Part shown: one piece after another, positions 31,433-40,451 of the stretch | How the letters are laid out: every line of letters starts with the position of its first letter | How positions within the stretch are numbered: position 1 is the first letter of the stretch | Origin: HGM04593 sp045613945 | GTDB lineage: Bacteria; Bacteroidota; Bacteroidia; Bacteroidales; Bacteroidaceae | DNA: 61,675 bases | Direction: 5' to 3' | Assembly: GCA_045613945.1 (NCBI GenBank) | Contig: JAZLBZ010000057.1 | Location: forward strand, 1-61,675 | The notes under the pieces: generated by a model | The model's input: the letters and a program-made list of their open reading frames with translations, nothing else | What the model was told of the DNA's origin: nothing | The model's database searches: none | Translations under genes and position numbers: made by a program

Positions 31433-33475
31433 TTATTCATTAGGCAGTTCGCCTGATGGTACATTCTCCGGGTCAACAGGTTTTACAACACCTGCTGGCA
31501 GTGGCAGATACCAGTTATCCTCTACAATAAGTTTGTTATAGAGTTCTGTATCAAAGTCAGACTCATCATCAAATTGAGGATGACGGTATGTCATTGAGGT
31601 CTTCACAGCACGGCCGGCAACACGCTTGGCAAGGACATCGTTGTCGCCCATTGCCTTAGCAAAACGGATGAGGTCACCAAAACGTGTACCCTCCCATGCA
31701 AGTTCAAGAGCGAGCTCATCGATTACAAGATCGGCAATGTAGTTGAGTGAATCCTCATAGGTAATATCCTTTGTTAGAGTCTCAACCTTGTTCTCTACAC
31801 TAACCTCACCCAAATAGCGTGCAATACAGGTGTCGTTCAAAGCATAGTATGCATTGCGCTTGCTGTAGCCGCTACCACGAGAGTGAACACCCTCGTTATC
31901 GGTGAATTTATTGTCAGTAAAGTTATATCTCAATGAGTCTGTGCAAGATGCAAGATATCTATTGGTAAGCGTATCAACACTGATTACATTGTCAAGCGTG
32001 TCCTTGTTCTCTACAAATGTTGTATCAATTGCATAAACAGGATTCTGGAGAATCTGGTAGTTCTCCTTAACGCCCTCTTTGAGAACTGTCATGGCAAGTT
32101 CCATAGCGCCTGTGTAGCCCTTGCGCTCAAGACCTACCAACGCCTCGGCAAAACGCAGATAAGCATGTTCCTTACGCTGCAGGATGAGGAACGAGGTTCT
32201 GATAGCGGGAACGAACTCTTCATCCACTCCAAGTGACTTGTCCTCAAAATTGAACTTGCCGATAATGTTTTTATATTCGGTCCGCAGTTCATCGTCGCTA
32301 CGCTGTGAGTAGGTAGTTGCCTTGATGCGGAGGTCACCTGTGTAATCATAGAAATGGCTGTACTCGGGTGCCACTTTCATATTCTCCTTATCCTCACTCT
32401 TCATGTAGCAATATACCTGACGCTCTGACAATGACAGGATACCCGGAGAGGCAACAACCTGCGATGCACCTTTCTCGCCCTGTGGTGAGAAGATTGACGA
32501 CAACTCTGATGTTGTACCTTTGAGGTCTGTGCTAGCAAATGGAATAATTGTAAAATAGTTCTTGCTGTTGTCACTGAAACTCTTGGCAGCGAAGATTTCG
32601 GTATAACTGTTGTTGAAACCTTTTCCGCCTTCACTGGTGTAGTTTATCTTGTTACCGTGATCGGCATACTTGTCGGCGGTCTCATTTGTCTCGGCACCGG
32701 TTATCTGTTTGTAGAAGTAACGAGCAGCTTCCTTGTATTCACCCTTCCACAGATAGAGTTCACCAAGCAACATCCTTATAGGAACAAAGAGAAGTTTGGT
32801 ATCAACCTCCGTTCCGTTTTCGCCATAACCAAACTTCAGGACTTTACCGTCGGTGTCCCATGCCGGCATACGGAAGGCAGCAGGATTCTCATAAGGAAGA
32901 ATATCGGCAATGAGTTTGTTTACAATCTCATCACGTGTGAGCATTGGCTTGTTCATAACAGCCTCGGCAGCACTGTGAGTGAGGATTGGCTCTGTAAAGT
33001 ATGGCACAGCATTATAGTTGATGGCAAGCTGCAGATATGTCCATGCACGGACACTCTTAACTGCCACATACTCGGGAAGCATCAACTTGATTCCGTTCTT
33101 CTCAAGTGTTGTATCAACACGAGCAAGATAGATGTTACAGTTATTGATGATAGAATAGTAGTCCTTTACATCAAGGTACTTGTTTGTGTTCAGGTTAAAC
33201 TCTGAGCGGCTCAGTTCCTGAATATCAACAATGGCCTTAGCCTCGTTGACAGTTAGAAGGTCGGCGCGCAGTTCGTTGATAAGCACCTGACGGTCGGCAA
33301 CGCCCTGAACAGCCTTGAGGATACCCAATACCGAATATACAGAGTCATTGAGTGTCCAGTCTTCAAACTCGTACTCGACACGGTTTGAGTCAACATTCAA
33401 CATATCGTCGCAAGAACTCAGCACTGTGGTTCCGCAAAGAATGAATGCTAAAATATAAATAAGTCTCTTTTTCAT
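31433..33475 (-). CDS. SusD/RagB-like surface lipoprotein (unit 1)
   Basis: A 680-residue outer-membrane lipoprotein; the signal peptide ends at Cys22 (TTVLSSC). SusD proteins cap the SusC channel and capture the ligand. Family features: TPR-type helices in the first half (YYSIINNCNIYLARVD, VRAWTYLQLAINYNAVPYFTEP) and the C-terminal block ELAWEGTRFGDLIRFAKAMGD with a late YLPLPAGVV segment. It is longer than the usual 500-600 residues, with extra loops around residues 460-560. It is the last gene of the operon, 56 nt after its SusC. The ligand is unknown, and no glycosidase lies in the operon to suggest one. Confidence 0.9.
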   Translation of the reverse strand: MKKRLIYILAFILCGTTVLSSCDDMLNVDSNRVEYEFEDWTLNDSVYSVLGILKAVQGVADRQVLINELRADLLTVNEAKAIVDIQELSRSEFNLNTNKYLDVKDYYSIINNCNIYLARVDTTLEKNGIKLMLPEYVAVKSVRAWTYLQLAINYNAVPYFTEPILTHSAAEAVMNKPMLTRDEIVNKLIADILPYENPAAFRMPAWDTDGKVLKFGYGENGTEVDTKLLFVPIRMLLGELYLWKGEYKEAARYFYKQITGAETNETADKYADHGNKINYTSEGGKGFNNSYTEIFAAKSFSDNSKNYFTIIPFASTDLKGTTSELSSIFSPQGEKGASQVVASPGILSLSERQVYCYMKSEDKENMKVAPEYSHFYDYTGDLRIKATTYSQRSDDELRTEYKNIIGKFNFEDKSLGVDEEFVPAIRTSFLILQRKEHAYLRFAEALVGLERKGYTGAMELAMTVLKEGVKENYQILQNPVYAIDTTFVENKDTLDNVISVDTLTNRYLASCTDSLRYNFTDNKFTDNEGVHSRGSGYSKRNAYYALNDTCIARYLGEVSVENKVETLTKDITYEDSLNYIADLVIDELALELAWEGTRFGDLIRFAKAMGDNDVLAKRVAGRAVKTSMTYRHPQFDDESDFDTELYNKLIVEDNWYLPLPAGVVKPVDPENVPSGELPNE

Positions 33476-33531
33476 TGTTTTATCTTTTTTCTCAACCTAA
33501 CCAATATTTTTTGTCAAAGGCTCGCCATCTC

Positions 33532-36500
33532 TTAGAGATTAACCTTAACACCGAGGTGGAAACTGCGGGTCTGTGGCAACAGACCTGCGTCAATACCCTG
33601 ATACAATACATTATTATTCACTGCAAACTCAGGGTCGTTACCCTGGTACTTGGTCAATGTGAATACATTCTCAGCCGCAGCCCAAACAGTCAAGCCCTGC
33701 AACCAGTTTGCTGTAACAGGAATTTCGTATGAAAGTTTGAGGGTCTTTAGTCTAAGGTATGAGCCATCCTCAATCCAACGGTCAGAGAAACGTGAATTGC
33801 CAACAGGGTCGCCATAAGCAACAGAAGGGATATCGGTTACCTGGCCGTCAACAGTCCAGCGGTTGAGCATTGCTGTTGTCTGGTTGTAGAATGATGAGCC
33901 GCTCTCAATCTGCTGACGATAGTAGTTGTATATATCGTTACCGACTGAATAGTTGAAGTTAACATCAAGTGTCAGACCCTTATAAGAGAGTCTTGTAAAG
34001 AGGTTACCATAGATATCCGGATTTGGGTCACCGATGATGGTCTTGTCGGCATCATTGATGCAGCCCTCGCCTGTACGGTCAACGAATTTCACATCACCGG
34101 CCTTGAAGGGTTGGGAAGTACCGGTAGCGTCGGTCTGGTAGAGAGCATACTTTTCAGCATCAGCCGAAGATGCTATGACACCGTCGGTCTCATAACCCCA
34201 GAATACACCAACCGGCTGGCCAACCATTGTTGCTACCTCGCCGCCATATACAGAAACAGGCGCGAGTTCCTCGTCAAGAGCAGTCACTTTGTTCTTATAG
34301 TGACCGAGTGAGGCACCAAGTTCCCACTGGAAATCCTTCTCGTTGATGAGTTTTGCGTTGATGGTTGCCTCGAGACCCATGTTCTGAAGGCTGCCGCCGT
34401 TTGCCCAATATTTATCCATACCGGTCACGAACTGATACTGTTTCTGCACGAGAAGGTCGCGTGTATTAGACAAGTACCAGTCAAAAGAGAATGCAAGGCG
34501 GTTCTCGAGCAACATGGCGTCAAGACCAACGTTGAAGCGAGATGTTGTCTCCCACTTGACACCGTCGTTCTCAACATTACCCAACTGCAATCCCATAGAC
34601 TGGTCGTAGAACTTGACAGACTGCAGATAACTGCGTGCCGCAAGATAGTCGATGGCATCGTTACCTGTAACATCATATCCCAAGCGCAACTTGAGCATAT
34701 CGATGGCCTTGACATTGAACCAAGACTCAGATGATACAAGCCAAGCAGCCTGTACTGATGGGAAGAAACCCCATGCTACGCCCAACATTTTGAGTGCATT
34801 CTTTGCCTTGCCACCGAAACGTGAAGAAGCCTCCAGAGATGCAGCAAGTTCAAGGAAATAACGTGTCTTGTAAGAGTAATCGGCCGACAGGTACCAGGCC
34901 ATATTAGACCATACGTTATTGTCGCCATCACTGTCAAGGTGATCCAAATTGTTATTTACATTGAAACTGACATCACTACCTGAGTTTGCACCGCTGATTG
35001 CGTTTGAATCGAGATTAAAGTTTGTATAGCGGAAACCTCCGAATGCGTTAACCTTGTGAGCACCGAATACCTTGCCCCAAGCAACACGTGTGTCACTTGA
35101 CAAGGCTGCCTCCTTGCCAAAGAACGAACCGATATAGTTACCAATCTTTCCATTGAGTGAGTTGACATAGAAGTGATACTTGTCATTGTCGGCCGATGTA
35201 GGATAAGGCAGATAGTACTTCTCACTCACGCGGTAGAGAGAGTAGTTGAATGTCTCGGTGAAAGTGAAATCACGCAACTTATACTCGGGAGCAACAGTGA
35301 TTCCCATATTTGTATACTCTAGTTCATTCTTGTGAGGGTCCGATGCCTTTGTAAGAATGGTCATAGGGTTGTATATAGAGTTATTGGGGCGTGCAACACC
35401 TGCAGCCTGCGCCACATCGAAAGCGAAGTCATCGGCAACATCAAGATTCTTACTCAACTCACCGGTGGTAGCATAACGATAGGGGCTGAGGAAAGGAGAC
35501 TTCACATCGGCAATGGCACCAAGCGATGTCAACGGGAAAGCTGTGGGATCCTCACGCAAGCCGTCATCGAGCAACTCGCGGCCAACACGTGCATAAGAGA
35601 TGTCGATAGCAGTCTTCAAATTGTCAGAAAGCACGATGTCAGAGTTCAAGCGGATATTGAGACGATCAAAATCGTTGCCCTTGATAGGAGAATCGCCCAA
35701 TGTATAACCGAATGAGAAGTTGTACATGGCAACCTCGTCACCACCCTCTACATTAACCTTGTAGTTCTGTGTAAAGGCCTCACGATAAACCAAGTCGGTC
35801 CAGTCGGTGTCGTTATGGTACTTGTCATAGTAGACAAAACCACTTGTCAACTTACCGTTTTCATCATATACAGGCTTGTCGGAACGCAAGAATGGAATGT
35901 TGCGGTTTGCGTTCACGTTCATTGTACCAATGAGGTCGTTGGCATAGAGACGGTAATCCTCGCCCGAGAGCATTCTCGGTGTATTTGGCTCAAGCGTTAC
36001 ATTGGCATAGATATTTGCTGTAATGCGGGTGGCCATGCTCTCGCCACGCTTGGTGTTGATGATGATGACACCGTTCGCTGCACGGGCACCATAGATGGCT
36101 GCACCGTTCTTGAGTACCTTCACGTCGCGGATATCGTTGACATCAATAGCCGAGAGAATGTTATTGTAGATACCCATGTGAATTGCCTCGTTGTTCTCCT
36201 GCAAATCCCAGATTACGCCATCGACAACAACCAAAGGCTGTGTGTTTGCGTTGAGGGAATTGATACCACGAATGAACATCACGGCACCAATACCGATGGT
36301 TCCCGAACGGTTTATCGCACGTACATCTGCACCAATCTTGTTCTGGATATCAGAGTCAATGGTCTGTGCAGTTGTAATGCTCTCGCCAAAGCCCCTCTCG
36401 GCAGAGATCACAATATCGTCGTCATAGTTCTCCTGAAACTTGTCAGAGTAAAGACGTACATTTATTATATCCTTTTTGCCTACAGGCTTCTGCACAAGCA

Positions 36501-36837
36501 GATAGTCCGGTGTAGAGAATGTAATAAGGGTGGCATAAGATGGAAGATTCAGTTTATACTTACCCTCTCCGTCGGTCATAGTTGTTACTCTCTTGTGTCC
36601 TGTAGCCTGAACACGTACACCGGCCATTGGCTGGTTTGTTGCAGCGTCATACACCGTTCCGGTAACAGTGCGTACATCTGCAACAGCACTCTTTTTCTCA
36701 ACCTTGACAGGTTCGTCTGCTACAGTGCTCCCAAGCATCGAATCAGATGCAAGAGCCACAGATGGCATCATAAACATCAATGCCACTAATGATTGCATTA
36801 ATTGTTGCATATACATAGTTGATTTTCTTTTTTTCAT
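33532..36837 (-). CDS. SusC/RagA-like TonB-dependent outer-membrane transporter (unit 1)
   Basis: A 1101-residue TonB-dependent channel. A signal peptide (to about residue 31, MPSVALASDS) precedes a carboxypeptidase-regulatory-like domain (TVTGTVYDAATNQPMAGVRV, about 58-130), then a plug domain with FIRGINSLNANTQPLVVVDG and IRDVKVLKNGAAIYGARAAN, and a C-terminal beta-barrel ending FHLGVKVNL with a terminal hydrophobic pattern. It lies 11 nt after the fasciclin-like lipoprotein and 56 nt before its SusD. An ATG seven codons downstream would also leave a full signal peptide. Substrate unknown. Confidence 0.93.
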   Translation of the reverse strand: MKKRKSTMYMQQLMQSLVALMFMMPSVALASDSMLGSTVADEPVKVEKKSAVADVRTVTGTVYDAATNQPMAGVRVQATGHKRVTTMTDGEGKYKLNLPSYATLITFSTPDYLLVQKPVGKKDIINVRLYSDKFQENYDDDIVISAERGFGESITTAQTIDSDIQNKIGADVRAINRSGTIGIGAVMFIRGINSLNANTQPLVVVDGVIWDLQENNEAIHMGIYNNILSAIDVNDIRDVKVLKNGAAIYGARAANGVIIINTKRGESMATRITANIYANVTLEPNTPRMLSGEDYRLYANDLIGTMNVNANRNIPFLRSDKPVYDENGKLTSGFVYYDKYHNDTDWTDLVYREAFTQNYKVNVEGGDEVAMYNFSFGYTLGDSPIKGNDFDRLNIRLNSDIVLSDNLKTAIDISYARVGRELLDDGLREDPTAFPLTSLGAIADVKSPFLSPYRYATTGELSKNLDVADDFAFDVAQAAGVARPNNSIYNPMTILTKASDPHKNELEYTNMGITVAPEYKLRDFTFTETFNYSLYRVSEKYYLPYPTSADNDKYHFYVNSLNGKIGNYIGSFFGKEAALSSDTRVAWGKVFGAHKVNAFGGFRYTNFNLDSNAISGANSGSDVSFNVNNNLDHLDSDGDNNVWSNMAWYLSADYSYKTRYFLELAASLEASSRFGGKAKNALKMLGVAWGFFPSVQAAWLVSSESWFNVKAIDMLKLRLGYDVTGNDAIDYLAARSYLQSVKFYDQSMGLQLGNVENDGVKWETTSRFNVGLDAMLLENRLAFSFDWYLSNTRDLLVQKQYQFVTGMDKYWANGGSLQNMGLEATINAKLINEKDFQWELGASLGHYKNKVTALDEELAPVSVYGGEVATMVGQPVGVFWGYETDGVIASSADAEKYALYQTDATGTSQPFKAGDVKFVDRTGEGCINDADKTIIGDPNPDIYGNLFTRLSYKGLTLDVNFNYSVGNDIYNYYRQQIESGSSFYNQTTAMLNRWTVDGQVTDIPSVAYGDPVGNSRFSDRWIEDGSYLRLKTLKLSYEIPVTANWLQGLTVWAAAENVFTLTKYQGNDPEFAVNNNVLYQGIDAGLLPQTRSFHLGVKVNL

Positions 36838-36848
36838 CCTACAAACTA

Positions 36849-38609
36849 TTATTCAGAATAGGGTACCGGTATAAACAGGATCTTGTCGATACGGATTGAA
36901 CAGTCAAATGCTTCTATACCATTTTCGTGATCATCACGTTCTGATATCAATGACTCTACCGTAAAAGTGACATTATAGTCCTTTTCTGAGGTGGAATTAT
37001 AGTATTCGGCATATAACGGAGTTATAACAGCCCTGTCACTATCCCTTTGACCATCTACTGTAAGGTAGATAGTGTCCATTCCGACAGGATTTGTCACAAT
37101 GGCCTGGTTGTATAGTTCCTTAGAACCTCCCGTACCATGTGCCTGCGTAATTGTAAATTGCAGTTTTCCGGGAGACATCGTTTCGGGCTTGACATACTCA
37201 TCGGTAATGTTCTTTGGCACGATAATAACTGCAACATGATAGTTTGCAGACAACACCTTGGGAACCTTGATATATGCGTAGGCACCCTCCTCTGTCTTAC
37301 GTTCGTAATAGAGGTAGTTGCCACCTGATACCTCTGCATTAAGAAGAGTTGAATCCTTGTCATTCAACTGGCTTTTGTAGGCCGATACTACCTTCACATT
37401 AGCAGGCATACTACTGGTCCACATTGCAGTATTCTCACCCTCAAGGAAGATTGTATCGTGCCACAAGTCTGTTGGCTTGTAAGGCATTGCATCGACAACC
37501 TTGAATGTACCATTAGAGAGTTCCTTTGTGAGTTCAGGTATTACGTATTTCTCAAGGTCTTCCTTTGCAAACAGAGGACGTCTGTTGCTGCGATAGGCAG
37601 GAACCATTGAGTCAGTTGTCTTCAAGTGCTTCTGCTCGTTCATACTGTATGTCATGTACTTGAGATGATTGAAACGTGCATAGTACCTGCGTAATGAATC
37701 GCGCTCAGTTTTTACAGATTTTGGCATCTTATCGTCTGAGTACGAAAGGTCATAGTTGAAATATGCTTCGGTCTTTTTAATCCACTCGTTCCACATGGCA
37801 TTGCTTGGAACATAAACCACGTAAGTAGAGTCCTCGCTATCAAGGTTTCCTACACCGCTCCATGAATTGAGCAAGTCGTTGGTCGTTGTAAAAACTGAAT
37901 CGAGATAGGTTGGCTGGGAATTTACAATGGGGCCTTGAATACTCAAACCCGGATTAAACTCTGTGACATTGAAAGAATAGAGATACTTTGAAACAGAATC
38001 AACATTCTCGGCCACTTTAAGATACTCCCAAATACTGTACTTATATTCAGATGGAGAGGCAATCTTATGAAGGATACCGTTCTTTACACGGATATTCTTA
38101 TCGCTCAGTTTTATGCCAGAGAACTCATAGCCGTTCTTGTAGTCGCCTGTAAAGCTTACCTTCTTGTCGTTAAGCATCAGAACCAGGTTGTCGCTGTCGA
38201 GAGTACCGTTTGCAGCCACAAGATGGTTGGCAATGTGAGCCTCAATGAATGAGCGGAACACCAGGTCGCGGTTTTCCTTCTCAGCGCCCATCTCTGCGAT
38301 TACAGCGTCTGCATCGAATGAGCCGTTCACCGGCGCCCAAACGGTATATACCCTTGAGTTGTTGAACAAAGAATCGGCCAAAGGATGAGAGTTTTCCTCA
38401 CGTGGATACTTGAGGTCGCAGGAATCAAGCACCCTTACAAAATCGCTCAGCTCGCTGTCATTAAGAATAACCTCGTAAAGAGTCTTGTCGGCAAAGGGAA
38501 CTTCGGGAGTAACTCTGATGCCATCATTATCCTCGCAAGAGGAACCTGCAAGCATAAAGCCGAACAGCATCGCTCCGGCAAGAATTTTATGTTTGATAAT
38601 CTTATTCAT
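36849..38609 (-). CDS. Fasciclin (FAS1)-like lipoprotein (unit 1)
   Basis: A 586-residue lipoprotein (lipobox LAGSSC, Cys25), probably exposed on the cell surface. The segment YTVWAPVNGSFDADAVIAEM (about 87-106) and the preceding TLYEVILNDSELSDFVRVLD match the start of a FAS1 domain, and VKNGILHKIASPSEY matches its end. A second, weaker FAS1-like unit begins near YVVYVPSNAMWNEWI (about 265). The C-terminal third is beta-rich (NYHVAVIIVPKNI, TIYLTVDGQRD, VTFTVESLISERDD) and could be a separate ligand-binding module. FAS1 domains often mediate adhesion. It lies between the SusD of unit 2 and the SusC of unit 1, so it is probably an accessory receptor of this uptake system (inference). Confidence 0.82.
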   Translation of the reverse strand: MNKIIKHKILAGAMLFGFMLAGSSCEDNDGIRVTPEVPFADKTLYEVILNDSELSDFVRVLDSCDLKYPREENSHPLADSLFNNSRVYTVWAPVNGSFDADAVIAEMGAEKENRDLVFRSFIEAHIANHLVAANGTLDSDNLVLMLNDKKVSFTGDYKNGYEFSGIKLSDKNIRVKNGILHKIASPSEYKYSIWEYLKVAENVDSVSKYLYSFNVTEFNPGLSIQGPIVNSQPTYLDSVFTTTNDLLNSWSGVGNLDSEDSTYVVYVPSNAMWNEWIKKTEAYFNYDLSYSDDKMPKSVKTERDSLRRYYARFNHLKYMTYSMNEQKHLKTTDSMVPAYRSNRRPLFAKEDLEKYVIPELTKELSNGTFKVVDAMPYKPTDLWHDTIFLEGENTAMWTSSMPANVKVVSAYKSQLNDKDSTLLNAEVSGGNYLYYERKTEEGAYAYIKVPKVLSANYHVAVIIVPKNITDEYVKPETMSPGKLQFTITQAHGTGGSKELYNQAIVTNPVGMDTIYLTVDGQRDSDRAVITPLYAEYYNSTSEKDYNVTFTVESLISERDDHENGIEAFDCSIRIDKILFIPVPYSE

Positions 38610-38638
38610 ATTATGTATATGTTATTAATTGTTGTTTT

Positions 38639-38680
38639 GAGAGCGCTGCAACTCACTGTATCAACCACCAATGCACTCTC
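38639..38680 (-). promoter_or_regulatory. Intercistronic hairpin between SusD of unit 2 and the fasciclin gene of unit 1
   Basis: GAGAGTGC pairs with GCGCTCTC (8 bp, one G-U) across a 26-nt loop in the 87-nt gap, the largest gap in the operon. There is no T-run and no promoter nearby, so it may be an RNA-processing or stability element that sets the relative amounts of the two halves. Confidence 0.4.
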
Positions 38681-38696
38681 ACTTATAAAACTCCTT

Positions 38697-40439
38697 TTAA
38701 TTCATCTCCATTGACGAATCCTCCTTGTCGTATGCCGGATTCTGTTTCAGGTTCTTGTTATAACGCAACTCGTCAATATGTATTGGCATAAACAGGCCGT
38801 CGATAGAAGACATCTTGGTCTTTACCACACCACTCTTACCCTCGAGTTTGTCTGCCACATACTTTATATTCTCAGTGCTCTTCTCTCTCAATGCCAGACG
38901 GACAAGGTCATACCAGCGCTTACCCTCGTATGAGAGTTCGAGCAGACGCTCCTTGCGCACCAATTTGATAGCATTTTCCTGTGTCATATAACCACCCTCC
39001 TTTAAAGGATTCTTTATATTGGAAGTATCAATTCTTGAACGGGTGTTGATTGCATTTACAATATTAAAGGCCTCTTTGAAATCCTTTTCGCCGGCACTCT
39101 CACGTGTTACCAGAGCCTCGGCAAGCATCAGCATAACGTCTGTGCGACGATAGACAATCCAGTTTGCATCCCAGTCTTCCGATTTGCGCCAACTTGTTGC
39201 AGGAGAACTCTTGGCAGCATATTTGGCAACACAGATATTATCGGTTCCGGACTGGGCACCATGTGTCTTGACAGTAGTATACGAGTACAAGCGCAAGTCG
39301 TCTTTCTCGTAGTTCGAATAGAATCCTGTTGGCACAACAACGGCACCGGCATTGTTCTCTGAGCCATAGATTTCATACGCACCATAGAAAAGACCATTCT
39401 TCACGTTGTCACCCTGTACCTGAAGTTCAAAGATTGACTCCGAAGAATTCTGGGCACCGAAGATTGCATCGTAGGCACTACTCAAATGGGCTTGAGCATT
39501 TTCCTTTGGATCAGCGGTATTCTGAATAAGGTTATAGGCGTACCTCTCAACCTGTTTACCATTATAACTCTCTTCAAGCAAAGAATCCATATTGGCAAGG
39601 AGTTTTCTGCAGTTCAGCACGCACCCATCATAATACAACTGCGCATCACCTGGATTTACAGTCACCTTTGGATTGCCCTCTTTGTGTACAAGTTTATATT
39701 CTTTACCTTCATAGTATGCTGTAAAGGCAGCACGCCACAAGTCAACATCGGCCTTTATGGCCAAAACAGCATTGGTGGTTATGCGTCCATAGTTGCTCTG
39801 TGCATTTGAAAAGGCACCTGATTTCATTACCATCTTCTCGGCACGGTCCAAATCTGCCATAATCAAGTCAAGCGCCTCAAGCGGATGCACCTGAACATAT
39901 TCGGGCATTTCGGAGTCATTCTTTGCCGACTTCATCGCCAAAGGAATATCACGGAATGCACGTACAAGGTAGAAGTGGCAGAGTGCACGCATTGCGTACA
40001 TCTCGCCCTTTACAACATCACAGTCACCCTCTGAGAAGTCCGGGTCGCGGTCAAGCACTCTATCAGCACACTCCAATACAAGGTTGGCATTACTGATAGC
40101 CTCATAGTAGATACCCCAGTTACAATAATTGTTCTCATCAATGATATCTGCCTCGACAATATTCTTGATATCGCCACCTCTTGAGGGGTTGAACGTCATA
40201 GTCTCTGAACGCAACTCACCCCAGACTATGGCTCTCTTGACAGCCTCTTTGTCAAGCAGTTTCAGATAACTTGTCGCAAGCATACCATTAACCTGGTCCT
40301 TTGTCTGCCAGAAGTTCTCCTCGACAACCTTATCGGCAGGAATAATTGTCAGATAATCGGTACATGAACTTGTCAAGGCACCGAAAGCGACAACTGCGAC
40401 AACAGCAAATCCTTTGTATATTTTAGATACTATTTTCAT
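38697..40439 (-). CDS. SusD/RagB-like surface lipoprotein (unit 2)
   Basis: A 580-residue outer-membrane lipoprotein with the lipobox ALTSSC (Cys26). It shows the canonical family layout: DYLTIIPADKVVEENFWQT directly after the lipidated Cys, the TPR-like helix MYAMRALCHFYLVRAFRDIP, and the C-terminal block VRKERLLELSYEGKRWYDLVR with the final NPAYDKEDSS. It would cap the SusC next to it and bind the ligand. I chose MKIVSK at 40439; an ATG at 40451, directly after the SusC stop codon (TAA-ATG), would add four residues. In both cases the coupling to SusC is tight. Confidence 0.93.
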   Translation of the reverse strand: MKIVSKIYKGFAVVAVVAFGALTSSCTDYLTIIPADKVVEENFWQTKDQVNGMLATSYLKLLDKEAVKRAIVWGELRSETMTFNPSRGGDIKNIVEADIIDENNYCNWGIYYEAISNANLVLECADRVLDRDPDFSEGDCDVVKGEMYAMRALCHFYLVRAFRDIPLAMKSAKNDSEMPEYVQVHPLEALDLIMADLDRAEKMVMKSGAFSNAQSNYGRITTNAVLAIKADVDLWRAAFTAYYEGKEYKLVHKEGNPKVTVNPGDAQLYYDGCVLNCRKLLANMDSLLEESYNGKQVERYAYNLIQNTADPKENAQAHLSSAYDAIFGAQNSSESIFELQVQGDNVKNGLFYGAYEIYGSENNAGAVVVPTGFYSNYEKDDLRLYSYTTVKTHGAQSGTDNICVAKYAAKSSPATSWRKSEDWDANWIVYRRTDVMLMLAEALVTRESAGEKDFKEAFNIVNAINTRSRIDTSNIKNPLKEGGYMTQENAIKLVRKERLLELSYEGKRWYDLVRLALREKSTENIKYVADKLEGKSGVVKTKMSSIDGLFMPIHIDELRYNKNLKQNPAYDKEDSSMEMN

Positions 40440-40451
40440 ATTCGTAAACAT

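Noticed and set aside
35815..36789. A 324-codon open frame on the plus strand inside the SusC of unit 1
   Set aside because: It is exactly antisense to the plug and N-terminal domain of SusC and its translation is rich in Cys, His and Val without any domain pattern.
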